This document shows positions 37,698-46,785 of a stretch of 64,000 bases of DNA, in pieces. Made by a program: the position numbers and the translations under genes. The notes beneath the pieces were generated by a model, which had not been told where the DNA came from, made no database searches, and was given only the letters and a program-made list of their open reading frames with translations. Location: assembly GCA_002416505.1 (NCBI GenBank), contig DIAM01000014.1, positions 108,638-172,637 of the forward strand, given 5' to 3'. The DNA is from Gammaproteobacteria bacterium UBA5078. GTDB lineage: Bacteria; Pseudomonadota; Gammaproteobacteria; Pseudomonadales; Pseudohongiellaceae. The first letter of the stretch is position 1. Every line of letters begins with the position of its first letter.

Positions 37698-38579
37698 TTA
37701 CGCAATACTAATACCCGCGGCGCGCATCGCATCCGCTACTGTGACTCTAAATGCGGGGTTCAGTTCCACCAAGGGCAGACGAATGCCAGCCTGTATCAAA
37801 CCCATCTGCGCCATCGCCCACTTCACCGGGACGGGGTTGCCTTCGACGAATAGTCGCGCATGCAAGCCTGCCAAGGGCATGTCGATTGCCTCTGCGCCCA
37901 CGGCGTCACCGGCGATCGCGCGCTTACACATCTCGTGCATCTGTGCCGGCACTAGGTTCGCCGTCACCGAGATATTACCCTTGCCGCCAGCCAACATTAG
38001 CTGCCGCGCCGTGGCGTCATCGCCGCTAATAATACTGATACGATCGCCACAAAGGCTTATTAATTCCCTGCAGCGATCTAGATCCCCACTGGCCTCTTTG
38101 ATGCCAATGATGTTGTCGAACTGGGCGAGTCGCGACACGGTCTGGGCCTGCATATCACACCCTGTGCGGGAGGGAACATTGTAAAGTATCTGAGGAATAT
38201 CAACGCTTTCGGATATTAACTTAAAGTGCTGGTAGAGTCCTTCTTGGCTCGGCTTATTATAATAAGGCACCACGATTAGGCAGGCGTCAGCGCCGAACTC
38301 TTTCGCCGCCTTCGTAAGGAAAATAGCCTCACGCGTGGAGTTAGAGCCCGTGCCCGCCACTACTGGGACACGCCCGGCAATCTTCTTCACCGAGTGCTTA
38401 ATGAGGTCGCAATGTTCATGATGAGAGAGCGTGGGCGATTCGCCCGTAGTGCCAGCCACGACGATAGCGTCAGTGCCGCTCTCTATATGCCACTCGATCA
38501 AGCGATCATACGCCGGATAATCGATTTCACCATCCGCCAACATTGGCGTGACGATGGCTACGATACTGCCTTGAATCAT
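37698..38579 (-). CDS. dapA: 4-hydroxy-tetrahydrodipicolinate synthase
   Basis: A 293-residue DHDPS of the lysine/diaminopimelate pathway; it condenses pyruvate with aspartate semialdehyde. The N-terminus MIQGSIVAIVTPM is standard, the GTTGES motif binds pyruvate, Y of YNVPSRTG and the Schiff-base lysine in IGIKEASGD are present. Full length for the family. bamC follows on the same strand. Confidence 0.97.
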   Translation of the reverse strand: MIQGSIVAIVTPMLADGEIDYPAYDRLIEWHIESGTDAIVVAGTTGESPTLSHHEHCDLIKHSVKKIAGRVPVVAGTGSNSTREAIFLTKAAKEFGADACLIVVPYYNKPSQEGLYQHFKLISESVDIPQILYNVPSRTGCDMQAQTVSRLAQFDNIIGIKEASGDLDRCRELISLCGDRISIISGDDATARQLMLAGGKGNISVTANLVPAQMHEMCKRAIAGDAVGAEAIDMPLAGLHARLFVEGNPVPVKWAMAQMGLIQAGIRLPLVELNPAFRVTVADAMRAAGISIA

Positions 38580-38670
38580 TACTAATCCTCTACCCTAAGA
38601 GATTGAAAACTCGGGTCGCGACTGTAGCACATTCGCCAGTCTCACGACAAAATCTGCGCCGTGAAAACCC

Positions 38671-39747
38671 TTAAGACCCTTCGTCTAAGGGAGGTTTACG
38701 GGTAGTGTCTGGCCAGGCGTTAATAATCGCCTTGATCAGGGTCGCCAAAGGAATGGCGAAGAACACCCCTGCTAGCCCCCACAGGCCACCGAAGAACAGC
38801 ACCGCGCTGATGATGGCTACCGGATGCAAGTTCACGGTCTCGGAGAATATTATAGGCACGACGACATTGGCGTCGATCAGCTGGATAACGCCGTAGGCGA
38901 TAGTCACGGTGAAAAATTCAGGCCCGATGCCCCACTGCACATAGGCAACTAGCATCACGGGTATCGCCACCACGGCAACGCCGATGAAGGGCACGATAAC
39001 CGATAGGCCAACCAGCAAAGAAAGCAGCAGTGCGTAGTTCACACCGATAATGAAAAAGGTGATGTAACTTACTACGCCTACTATGAATATTTCCAAAACC
39101 TTGCCACGAATATAATTGGCGAGCTGTTCGTCCATCTCCTTCCATACCTGCAACATCAAGGGGCGATTATGGGGCAGCAGATTGCTGATCCACCGCACCA
39201 GCAGCGTCTTGTCTTTGAGCATGAAGAAGACTAGCACCGGCACCAAGATGAGGAACACCGTCCAATTGAAGATTCGGGGAATGCTAGAGATCGAGTAGGA
39301 CACGACAACTTGCCCGAACACCGCCAAGTCACCGCGCAGCGTGCTAATGAGATCTTGGATCTGTTGTTCGGAGACTAGACTAGGGTAGGCGACTGGAAGG
39401 TGCAGCAACAGGTCCTGCCCTTCACTGATCAGGCGCGGCAACTCGTTGATGAAGCGTCCTAGCTGGCCCCAGGCCTGCGGCAACAGGAATAGTAGCATCG
39501 CGGCGAAGATGCTGATGAATAACACATAGACGATCGTGACCGAGATCATATAGGGCACGTTGTAGTCCACCAGCCTATTCACCAGGCCCTGCAAGAGGTA
39601 GGCGGTCACGACGGCGGCAAATAGCGGCGCCAAAACTGACCCCATAGTCACTAGGACCAATAGGCCCAAGCCTAACAGGATGACAAATATTACCGCTTCT
39701 TCGTCATGGAAATAGCGGTCGAAGAAACTACGGAGGAGTTTTCGCAT
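38671..39747 (-). CDS. AI-2E family permease (PerM-like)
   Basis: A 358-residue membrane protein of the PerM/YdgG/AI-2E transporter family with about eight hydrophobic segments. The long extracytoplasmic part around residues 95-160 and the C-terminal LLVGLSVIVPFIGVAVVAIP and GGLWGLAGVFFAIPLATLIKAIINAW segments are characteristic. Substrates vary in the family (some are sodium/proton antiporters, some export AI-2), so none is assigned. It follows the tusA-like gene by six bases and is likely cotranscribed with it. Confidence 0.88.
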   Translation of the reverse strand: MRKLLRSFFDRYFHDEEAVIFVILLGLGLLVLVTMGSVLAPLFAAVVTAYLLQGLVNRLVDYNVPYMISVTIVYVLFISIFAAMLLFLLPQAWGQLGRFINELPRLISEGQDLLLHLPVAYPSLVSEQQIQDLISTLRGDLAVFGQVVVSYSISSIPRIFNWTVFLILVPVLVFFMLKDKTLLVRWISNLLPHNRPLMLQVWKEMDEQLANYIRGKVLEIFIVGVVSYITFFIIGVNYALLLSLLVGLSVIVPFIGVAVVAIPVMLVAYVQWGIGPEFFTVTIAYGVIQLIDANVVVPIIFSETVNLHPVAIISAVLFFGGLWGLAGVFFAIPLATLIKAIINAWPDTTRKPPLDEGS

Positions 39748-39753
39748 GGATTG

Positions 39754-40011
39754 CTAAGCGCCTTTTTGGATCCAGTAATGGTAGGTGGCATCCTGTTTAC
39801 TGAAAGCCAAGATAGAGTGTCTGCTTTGCTTCACAAACACCTCGAAATCGCGCTCGGAACCAGGATCGGTGGCGATCACTTTCAACACCTGCAATGGCTG
39901 CAATGCATTCAATGCCAATTTCGCCTTCAATAGGGGCAGCGGGCAACTAAGCCCACTGGCGTCCAACTCTTGATCTGCATCGATTTCCATAGCGCGCATT
40001 TTAGCAAGCAA
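39754..40011 (-). CDS. TusA-family sulfurtransferase
   Basis: An 85-residue (or about 78, from internal ATG 39990) protein of the TusA/SirA/YedF fold. The hallmark CPLP motif with the sulfur-carrying cysteine is in DASGLSCPLPLLKAKLAL, and SERDFEVFV follows. It probably carries sulfur, but it is not certain that it is the TusA of 2-thiouridine synthesis: in this position next to bepA and a PerM-type permease it could be a paralogue. No clear ribosome-binding site is seen. Confidence 0.85.
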   Translation of the reverse strand: MLAKMRAMEIDADQELDASGLSCPLPLLKAKLALNALQPLQVLKVIATDPGSERDFEVFVKQSRHSILAFSKQDATYHYWIQKGA

Positions 40012-40142
40012 AGTGCCGAAATGCCTAGCGATTGCCCAAAGCAGAGTGAGAGCTGTTACGAAAAATCATGGAATTATTTGTGCTGCTACCGGTCTTAGGT
40101 TTACAGTGACCAGAGCACCTTTAGACTAGCAATTTGAGATCT

Positions 40143-41609
40143 ATGCGAGCATTTAGCCAAACATTTACACTTCCAGCCCTTACGCTGTGTACCGCCCTAT
40201 TGGCCAGCAGTATCGCCAGCGCACAGGTGCAACTGCCCAGCCTTGGGGACCGCATCTCGGGGCTAATATCTCTGGATGATGAATATGCCCTGGGCCGTGA
40301 GTTCCTGCGCTCGGTTCGACGCAGCAGCGTGACCATCCCAGATCCACTGCTCAATGACTACCTGGTGAATGTCACTCACAATCTAGCGCTACATAGTGAA
40401 CTCAAGGATTATCGTCTCGCCTTTATCATCATCGATAGCCCGACGCTGAATGCCTTCGCGGCACCCGGCGGCATCATTGGAGTCAATGGCGGCCTATTCC
40501 TCAATGCCCATACTGAGGGTGAATTCCTCTCGGTGATGTCCCACGAATTGGCCCATGTGAGCCAACGCCACTTCGCCCGTAGTGTCGAAGACGCTCAGCG
40601 CCGCCGCATCCCCGAGCTGGCCACCCTGCTCGCCAGCATCGTGGTGATGGGTACATCGGGGGCCGGCCAGGGCCAGGCAGCGGTTATGGCGGCACAAGGC
40701 CGTGCCATAGAGAATCAGCTGCGCTTCTCACGCAATAACGAGGCCGAAGCCGACCGCGTGGGTATTCGTACGCTCTATGACGCCGGCTACGACCCCGAAG
40801 AGATGCCAGCGATGTTCGAACGCCTCATGGGCTTGAACCGCTTTGGCGCGCGTCCGCCCGAATTCCTGCTCTCTCACCCGGTCACCGAGGCCCGCATCGC
40901 CGATACCCGCGGCCGCGCGGCACGCTATCCGGAACGACAGAGCAACCCTAGCCTCGAATATCAGTTAATGCGCTCGCGTATTCAGAATCACTATGAGCCC
41001 ATAGCGCAGAACGCGATCACGATGTTTCAGGCTGAGCTGAACAACGGCGCCTCGGGCACCGCTAAGAGTGCGGCGCAGTACGGGCTTGCGCTGGCCTATA
41101 TGAAGAACAAGGAATACAACAAGGCCCATGAGGCGCTGGAACCCCTGCTCGCCACGGACCCAAACCGTATTGCTTATGTGGTGGCCAAGGCCGAGATCTT
41201 CACCGCGGGCAACGAGGCGGGCCGCGCCCAAGAGTTCTTGGCGCGCCCCCTGCAGATAAGCCCAGACAACCACCCCCTGACGATGACCTATGCCGATGCC
41301 TTAATCGCGGCGAGAGACTATGAGGAGGCGGCAAAGGTGCTCGAGAAGCACGCTGTCAGCCGCCCCGAGGATCACGATCTTTGGTATGCAATTGCGGAGA
41401 CGCAGGGCTTGGTTGGCAACGTCAGCAAGGTGCATCAAGCCCGTGCCGAGTATTTCATCTTGGTTGGGGACTTTAAGAGCGCCTCGGAACAGCTCTCCTA
41501 CGCGCTGCGCATCGAGTCTGACAAAGAGAATAACGGCCCACTCATTGCGAAGCTGCGCCAGCGCTCGCGCGATGTCGAGACACTAGAGCGCAACTCCCGC
41601 AGTCGCTAA
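40143..41609 (+). CDS. bepA: M48-family metalloprotease with TPR repeats, BepA-like
   Basis: A 488-residue periplasmic protease with a signal peptide (cleavage after A-S-A-Q near residue 26). The zinc motif [10 protein letters not shown] is near residue 138 and the third ligand is in [10 protein letters not shown]. Four or so tetratricopeptide repeats fill the C-terminal half. BepA proteins check assembly of LptD and other outer-membrane proteins. A TTG at 40134 is an alternative start. Its stop overlaps the 3' end of nadA by four bases. Codon use is like the neighbours. Confidence 0.92.
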   Translation: MRAFSQTFTLPALTLCTALLASSIASAQVQLPSLGDRISGLISLDDEYALGREFLRSVRRSSVTIPDPLLNDYLVNVTHNLALHSELKDYRLAFIIIDSPTLNAFAAPGGIIGVNGGLFLNAHTEGEFLSVMSHELAHVSQRHFARSVEDAQRRRIPELATLLASIVVMGTSGAGQGQAAVMAAQGRAIENQLRFSRNNEAEADRVGIRTLYDAGYDPEEMPAMFERLMGLNRFGARPPEFLLSHPVTEARIADTRGRAARYPERQSNPSLEYQLMRSRIQNHYEPIAQNAITMFQAELNNGASGTAKSAAQYGLALAYMKNKEYNKAHEALEPLLATDPNRIAYVVAKAEIFTAGNEAGRAQEFLARPLQISPDNHPLTMTYADALIAARDYEEAAKVLEKHAVSRPEDHDLWYAIAETQGLVGNVSKVHQARAEYFILVGDFKSASEQLSYALRIESDKENNGPLIAKLRQRSRDVETLERNSRSR

Positions 41610-42691
41610 GCCTTCCCCGTCACGCGCAGCTTGTGCTGCGCCGAGAAATCCAACATCCGCTGCAAGGGGATCATAGCGCGCTTGGCGAGTTCGCGATCGA
41701 CCGCCACCCGATTGCTGCCGGTGAGCAGCGACTGATACAGCCTATCCAATGAGTTCATCGCCATCCATGGGCAGTGCGCACAGCTGCGACAAGTCGCATC
41801 GTTGCCCGCCGTGGGGGCGATGTAGAAGCGCTTATTGGGGGCCAACTGCTGCAACTTGTAGAAGATGCCTTTATCCGTGGCCACAATGAAGGACTCATTC
41901 GGCATATTCACCGCAGCGTTGATGATCTGCGTCGTGGAGCCCACCATATCGGCTATGGCCAATACGGCCGCCGGAGACTCCGGATGCGCAAGAATGGCAG
42001 CTTCTGGGTGCACTGCACGCAGATCTAGCAAGCCCTTAGCCTTGAACTCCTCGTGCACGATACAGGCGCCATCCCACAGCAGCATGTCTGCCCCGCTACG
42101 CTGTTGAATATAGCCGCCTAGGTGTTTATCCGGAGCCCAGATGATTTTCTTCCCCTGGGCCGCTAGATGTTCCACCACATCCACCGCGATGCTCGAGGTT
42201 ACTACCCAATCGGCGCGGGCTTTAACCGCAGCGGAGGTGTTGGCATAGACCACGACCTCTCGGTCCGGATGGGCGTCGCAAAATGCGGCGAATTCATCGA
42301 TGGGACAGGCCAGATCCAGCGAACAGGTGGCCTCAAGCGTAGGCATCAAGACAGTCTTGTCTGGGCTCAAGATGCTCGCTGTCTCGCCCATGAAACGCAC
42401 ACCGGCGACCACGAGAGTAGACTCCTTAGCGTCGCGACCAAAACGCGCCATCTCCAAGGAATCGGAGATGAAACCACCGCTCTCCTCGGCTAACTCCTGC
42501 AAGAGGGCATCCGTGTAGTAGTGCGCCACCAACACCGCATCTTTTTCCTTCAACAAGACTTTAATGCGCGCCTTATAGTCAGCAATCTGCTCCGCATCCA
42601 TCTGCGCAGGGAGATTCACGGCGGCTAGGTGCTGTCTGACAAGCTGCGAGTCCGCGGCCAAAGTGTTTACTGCATCGTTTTCTGAAATCAT
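41606..42691 (-). CDS. nadA: Quinolinate synthase
   Basis: A 361-residue [4Fe-4S] enzyme of de novo NAD synthesis that condenses iminoaspartate with dihydroxyacetone phosphate. Cluster cysteines are seen in [13 protein letters not shown] and [28 protein letters not shown] is the conserved N-terminal motif and [15 protein letters not shown] the middle. Full length. It is convergent with bepA and divergent from the quinone reductase gene. Confidence 0.97.
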   Translation of the reverse strand: MISENDAVNTLAADSQLVRQHLAAVNLPAQMDAEQIADYKARIKVLLKEKDAVLVAHYYTDALLQELAEESGGFISDSLEMARFGRDAKESTLVVAGVRFMGETASILSPDKTVLMPTLEATCSLDLACPIDEFAAFCDAHPDREVVVYANTSAAVKARADWVVTSSIAVDVVEHLAAQGKKIIWAPDKHLGGYIQQRSGADMLLWDGACIVHEEFKAKGLLDLRAVHPEAAILAHPESPAAVLAIADMVGSTTQIINAAVNMPNESFIVATDKGIFYKLQQLAPNKRFYIAPTAGNDATCRSCAHCPWMAMNSLDRLYQSLLTGSNRVAVDRELAKRAMIPLQRMLDFSAQHKLRVTGKA

Positions 42692-42790
42692 AGGGAAGGT
42701 TAACTACTCCGCCTCGACGGCATTGAAAGAGACCACATTATACAAGATACTCAGTTGCCAGCGAAGGGTTGGGTGCGGCACTAGGCTCTT

Positions 42791-42814
42791 TCGCGGACAA
42801 GCCCGCTCCCACAG
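42791..42814. repeat. REP-like palindrome
   Basis: The sequence TCGCGGACAAGCCCGCTCCC, followed by ACAG, strongly resembles the REP units common in Pseudomonas genomes (inverted GCGGGC/GCCCGC plus the CTCCCACAG tail). It lies between the divergent genes nadA and the quinone reductase. One copy is seen in the window. Confidence 0.6.
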
Positions 42815-42875
42815 CACTGCCCAGCTCTTCACATCCAAACTCATTGTAGTACTCGTCAACAAGAAGGAAAGCAAA

Positions 42876-43850
42876 ATGCCAAAAGCGATCGTCATCGAGA
42901 AGACCGGCGGCCCCGAAGTCATGGAGTTCAAGGAAGTAAAGGTGGGCAAGCCAGCCAAGGGGGAAGTCACCATTCGCGCCACCGCGATCGGCGTAAACTT
43001 CATCGATATCTATCAGCGCACGGGTCTTTACCCCGCGCCCCTGCCCTTCACACCTGGTGGCGAAGTATGCGGCGTGGTCGAGGCAATCGGCGCAGGCGTT
43101 AGTGATTTGAAGATCGGCGATCGGGTAGCTTGCGGCACTGCCGGTGTCGGATGCTATGCAGAGAAGATCAATATCAAGGCCAGCGTCCTAGTCAAGGTGC
43201 CCAAGCACATCAGTGACGAAGTCGCGGCGGCGATGATGCTCAAGGGCATGACGGTGCAGTATTTGATTCGGCAGATCTATAAGGTGAAAAAGGGCGACAC
43301 GATCCTCGTCCATGCCGCCGCCGGCGGCGTGGGCTTGATACTTTGCCAATGGGCGAAATCCCTCGGCGCTACCGTGATCGGTACGGTGAGCTCGCCAGAG
43401 AAGGCTAAACTCGCCAAGGCCAATGGTTGCGACTACCCGATCAACTACGTCAAAGAAGACTTCGTGAAACGCGTCAAGACCATCACCAAGGGTGCGATGC
43501 TCCCAGTCGTCTACGACTCCATCGGCGCCGACACCTTCCCAGCCTCGCTCGACTGCCTGCGCAAGCGCGGCCTCTTCATCACCTATGGCAACGCCTCTGG
43601 CCCAGTACCTGCATTCCCACCGGCATTGTTGGCGCAGAAAGGCTCGCTCATGATGACCCGCCCTACCCTGTTCAGCTTCGTTAGCACACCGGAGGAATTG
43701 CGCAGCGTGGCGGGCGATTTGATGAAGGTCATTAAGTCGGGAGCCGTGAAGATAGAGGTGAATCACCGCTACGCCCTGCAGGATGCCGCACAGGCACATG
43801 CCGATCTGGCGGCGCGTAAAACCACCGGCTCGATCGTGTTGATACCCTGA
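42876..43850 (+). CDS. qor: NADPH:quinone reductase / zinc-type alcohol dehydrogenase-like
   Basis: A 324-residue medium-chain dehydrogenase/reductase of the quinone oxidoreductase (QOR, zinc-independent) type. The motif GVNFIDIYQRTGLYP is near residue 48 and the NADPH-binding VHAAAGGVGLILCQWAK near 150. No zinc ligands are evident. The family reduces quinones by one electron using NADPH. The frame is open to 42663, but AGAAGGA precedes the ATG at 42876, which matches the family N-terminus (MPKAIVIEKTGGPEVM). Confidence 0.92.
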   Translation: MPKAIVIEKTGGPEVMEFKEVKVGKPAKGEVTIRATAIGVNFIDIYQRTGLYPAPLPFTPGGEVCGVVEAIGAGVSDLKIGDRVACGTAGVGCYAEKINIKASVLVKVPKHISDEVAAAMMLKGMTVQYLIRQIYKVKKGDTILVHAAAGGVGLILCQWAKSLGATVIGTVSSPEKAKLAKANGCDYPINYVKEDFVKRVKTITKGAMLPVVYDSIGADTFPASLDCLRKRGLFITYGNASGPVPAFPPALLAQKGSLMMTRPTLFSFVSTPEELRSVAGDLMKVIKSGAVKIEVNHRYALQDAAQAHADLAARKTTGSIVLIP

Positions 43851-43973
43851 AGCTAAACCTAGTAAATTTTCTCTAAGTAAGATAGACAAGATTTTCTTGA
43901 AGATACCAGTGGCTTACGAAATGCTTTAATGAGGAGGGATTGCATAGGTTAAGCCCTAGTTTCTGCGGCGAGA

Positions 43974-45389
43974 TTACTCGGGTGCGGCTACTTCCCCGGA
44001 GTAAAATACCTCACAGGATTCATCTGTAATAAACGCGGCACCCTGTCTGAGTAGCTTGAGAACTGGACTGGCAAGGGTAAAGAGTATCTGCGACTGATCT
44101 ACCTCTGGTTGCGCGAAGCTACCGTGAACTTTTTGCTGTATCACACTACAGCCCTCGCGATCGAGCATCGCAATAGTCACATCGACAAACTGTGCATTGA
44201 CCAGGTCGAGCTGACCTTGCAACGCAACTCGATATTGCCCAGTTGCCATCGCGACATCGACCGACTGTGCCATACCGTCTGCAATCTTCCAGTCAGAGAT
44301 TAGGCTGGAGATTTCACTGCTGCCACTAGACTGCGCTAATAGCGAAGTAAAGTCATAGCCTTTTGTCGCCAAGAGTCCTAACGGACCGGCAAAGAAGAAG
44401 GCTCCTGCGTCAATTAAATTAAAGTTCTGGCTAGATTCAAATTTTTCGAATTTCTCATCAAGATCAATTCCTGTGAGCGTGAGCTGCGCACCATGTAGAA
44501 AAATGGCACCCTTGGCACTTTGCATAAGCTGTGCGCTATCGTTGCCCACCATTTCTAGATTCAATGTCAGATCTAACGCACCCGCCGCTGTGTATTGGGC
44601 AGGCAAAGTGTTTAACAAACCCTTGAGTTTCAACCCCGGCAAAACATAGCTGACTTGATAGCGCGGCGTCGCATTGGAAAAATCCGCTAGAATACCAGCA
44701 GTCCCTTGCCCGTCTAAAAATTGCATTGTAATAGGTGCAAAGTTGATTACGCCTCCGGCAGCAACCGCAATGACTTTCAGATCGGAACCACTATAGCTAT
44801 TGTATTGAAACTCTGCGCAAGAAAGTTCGGCATCGAAAGAGAGATTCTGCAAAAGCGTCTTTGCTGAACCACTTTGTGTCAGAGCTTTTTGCATCTGCAT
44901 ATCGCAGTCCATTGCTGAGAGAATCTCTTCGGCTTGATTATCGAAATATCTCAACGTGGCACCGCTAAAGGAGAACTCCGGAATCTCCTGAACGTCTAGA
45001 GAGTCTTCCATGGATGCGAAATAATCAGAAGGGAGATTGGCTAGAATACTTGGAGCAATGGAAAAATTGGGTTGATCCAAGTTTATCGACAAAATTTTAA
45101 TATTCCCAACTAACAAGGGCAACATCGCGATTCCAATTCTTGCCCGTTCAGCTACCAGCAACTCCTGCCCTTGCTCACCGATGCGAAGCTTACCCAGCGT
45201 AAGATGCAAACCTGGTAATAAGCCTATGGTCAGAGGACCCTCGATATGAGTTTCCATACTCAATGCTTCAGAGGCGAGCATTTCGATCCGTATTTTATTC
45301 TCGTTGCTCTCCAGTACATTCGGAAGCACGACCAGAAGCAGGACTATGAAAAGAGCGATAAGGCCGAAGGTTTTCAATGTTTTTTCCAT
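43974..45389 (-). CDS. AsmA-like inner-membrane protein
   Basis: A 471-residue protein with an N-terminal transmembrane segment (about residues 6-24) followed by an AsmA-type domain (IRIEMLASEALSMETHIEGP, LHLTLGKLRIGEQG) and a C-terminal AsmA-2-like domain. The family is thought to help move or organise lipids between inner and outer membrane. Base composition is more AT-rich than in neighbours. The frame is open to a GTG at 45428; the ATG at 45389 gives the usual N-terminus. No clear Shine-Dalgarno sequence at either. It stands alone. Confidence 0.8.
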   Translation of the reverse strand: MEKTLKTFGLIALFIVLLLVVLPNVLESNENKIRIEMLASEALSMETHIEGPLTIGLLPGLHLTLGKLRIGEQGQELLVAERARIGIAMLPLLVGNIKILSINLDQPNFSIAPSILANLPSDYFASMEDSLDVQEIPEFSFSGATLRYFDNQAEEILSAMDCDMQMQKALTQSGSAKTLLQNLSFDAELSCAEFQYNSYSGSDLKVIAVAAGGVINFAPITMQFLDGQGTAGILADFSNATPRYQVSYVLPGLKLKGLLNTLPAQYTAAGALDLTLNLEMVGNDSAQLMQSAKGAIFLHGAQLTLTGIDLDEKFEKFESSQNFNLIDAGAFFFAGPLGLLATKGYDFTSLLAQSSGSSEISSLISDWKIADGMAQSVDVAMATGQYRVALQGQLDLVNAQFVDVTIAMLDREGCSVIQQKVHGSFAQPEVDQSQILFTLASPVLKLLRQGAAFITDESCEVFYSGEVAAPE

Positions 45390-45428
45390 AGTCGATGATT
45401 CGATCGAGGAATTTATGCGGATTGTCAC

Positions 45429-45894
45429 ATGGGATTGTTTAGGTCTTTTGCGTCTTTCATACTCTCTTTGCCAAATTCCGTAACTTAATACATACGCAAG
45501 AATGCTCTATCTTTAGGAGCTCGTATGTACGGCACCCAACGTACGCTAAATTGTCGATAGAGTAGATTGCAACACCCTCCCCGAAGAGTAGTGTATTGGT
45601 GCACATTTTTAAGGCCATTAGCTCAAATTGCAGGTGTAGGGGCTCTTGAAGCAACAGTTCGATTCCGAAATACCGACCGATGCTAAACTTGAAGATTATT
45701 AGAAAATAATGCAGCGGTTTATTAGACAGAGCGAGGGGGGAAAACTATGGAGAGTTGCAAGGTAATTTCAAGAGATTTTTTGCAGTCAGTTGCGCTGCTG
45801 GAACGACCCCCAGGAAAGAACAAATGCTGGGGGGTATTCGAGCGGCAAGCTATTGAATTGTATGGAACTATACAAGCTTGCGCGCTTTAGTGTT
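45429..45894. other. AT-rich intergenic region next to tRNA-Lys
   Basis: A 466-bp low-GC stretch between the AsmA-like gene and tRNA-Lys. Apart from the 47-codon frame at 45747-45890 nothing in it looks coding; the 65-codon minus-strand frame at 45457-45654 has no family resemblance. No strong terminator or promoter stands out. Confidence 0.5.
45747..45890 (+). CDS. Possible small protein of 47 residues
   Basis: An ATG at 45747 is preceded by GAGGGGGG (45733-45740) with six bases between, a strong ribosome-binding site, and opens 47 codons ending in TAG at 45888-45890. The peptide (MESCKVISRDFLQSVALLER at the start; three Cys in all) is not recognised and has no membrane segment. Its stop lies five bases from the 3' end of tRNA-Lys, which is on the other strand. 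No promoter was identified. It may be a real small gene or a chance frame. Confidence 0.35.
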   Translation: MESCKVISRDFLQSVALLERPPGKNKCWGVFERQAIELYGTIQACAL

Positions 45895-45970
45895 TGGTGG
45901 GTCGTGAGTGACTCGAACACTCGACCAATTGGTTAAAAGCCAACTGCTCTACCGACTGAGCTAACGACCC
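45895..45970 (-). tRNA. tRNA-Lys (anticodon TTT)
   Basis: Complete cloverleaf on the minus strand: acceptor GGGTCGT pairs with ACGACCC, the anticodon loop is CTTTTAA (TTT), the T-loop is TTCGAGT and CCA is encoded at 45897-45895. It follows queC, as in other gammaproteobacteria. Its U34 is a target of MnmC. Confidence 0.98.
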
Positions 45971-45987
45971 GTGCAAAGAAGGGCGTC

Positions 45988-46015
45988 ATAGTACTATTAT
46001 GAGCGAAAAAGACAA
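45988..46015 (-). promoter_or_regulatory. Candidate tRNA-Lys promoter
   Basis: On the minus strand TTGTCT (46015-46010) is followed after 16 bases by TACTAT (45993-45988), with a GC-rich GACGCCC stretch after it. It lies between the queC stop and the tRNA. Confidence 0.55.
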
Positions 46016-46051
46016 GCCTTTTATTGTTTAATAACTACAAAACAAGCCTGC

Positions 46052-46744
46052 TTAGCTGTAGTGCGTCGGGTCTGCGACACCTGCCTCCGCGAAGCCCTTC
46101 ACTCTGAAGCGACAACTATCACATCTTCCACAGGCACGCCCCTGCGCATCTGCTTGATAACAGGACACCGTCAAAGAGTAGTCCACTCCCAGAGCGATGC
46201 CACGGGCGATAATCTCCGCCTTACTCAAGTGAATTAAGGGTACTTCTATACGCAGTGCAGCACCCTCTACGGCCGCCTTCGTGGCAAGATTCGCCATCGC
46301 CTCGAATGCCGCTATAAACTCGGGCCTGCAATCGGGATAGCCGGAGTAATCCCGAGCATTCACCCCAATAAAAATAGTCTGTGCGTGTATAGCCTCGGCT
46401 AACGCCAAGGCGTAGGAAAGAAAAACCGTATTGCGAGCCGGCACGTAGGTGACGGGTATGCCGACCGATTCCTGCTCTGGCACATCCATATCTGCATCGG
46501 TTAATGCCGAACCACCCAAGGCGCCGATGCCCAGAGGGATCACCGAGTGCTGGACCACACCCATCCTCTCGGCGAGCACACGCGCCGCTTGCAACTCGCT
46601 ATGCGAACGCTGCCCATAATCGAAACTCAAGGCGTAAATCTCGTAGCCTTCACTCTTCGCGATAGCCAAACATGTACTCGAGTCTAGCCCGCCCGAAAGC
46701 AGCACTACGGCCTTTTTCTGCTGTACTTCTTGTGCATTTTTCAC
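46052..46744 (-). CDS. queC: 7-cyano-7-deazaguanine synthase
   Basis: A 230-residue PP-loop enzyme that turns 7-carboxy-7-deazaguanine into preQ0 for queuosine. The ATP-binding motif [12 protein letters not shown] is near the N-terminus, and C-terminal zinc cysteines occur in [17 protein letters not shown]. The frame runs up to 46810, but GGAG stands eight bases before a GTG at 46744, which gives the family N-terminus ([18 protein letters not shown]). It follows queE on the same strand. Confidence 0.95.
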   Translation of the reverse strand: MKNAQEVQQKKAVVLLSGGLDSSTCLAIAKSEGYEIYALSFDYGQRSHSELQAARVLAERMGVVQHSVIPLGIGALGGSALTDADMDVPEQESVGIPVTYVPARNTVFLSYALALAEAIHAQTIFIGVNARDYSGYPDCRPEFIAAFEAMANLATKAAVEGAALRIEVPLIHLSKAEIIARGIALGVDYSLTVSCYQADAQGRACGRCDSCRFRVKGFAEAGVADPTHYS

Positions 46745-46785
46745 ATCAATATCTCCAGCCACGCGCGCGCTGCGGCATCGATTCT

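Noticed and set aside
42663..42875. 71-residue N-terminal extension of the quinone reductase
   Set aside because: Passes through the REP-like element and overlaps nadA; a good ribosome-binding site and the family start are at 42876.
43188..43889. 233-codon minus-strand frame
   Set aside because: Lies entirely antisense to the quinone reductase gene, has the composition of a shadow frame and no family resemblance.
45457..45654. 65-codon minus-strand frame
   Set aside because: No ribosome-binding site or family resemblance; composition fits non-coding AT-rich DNA.
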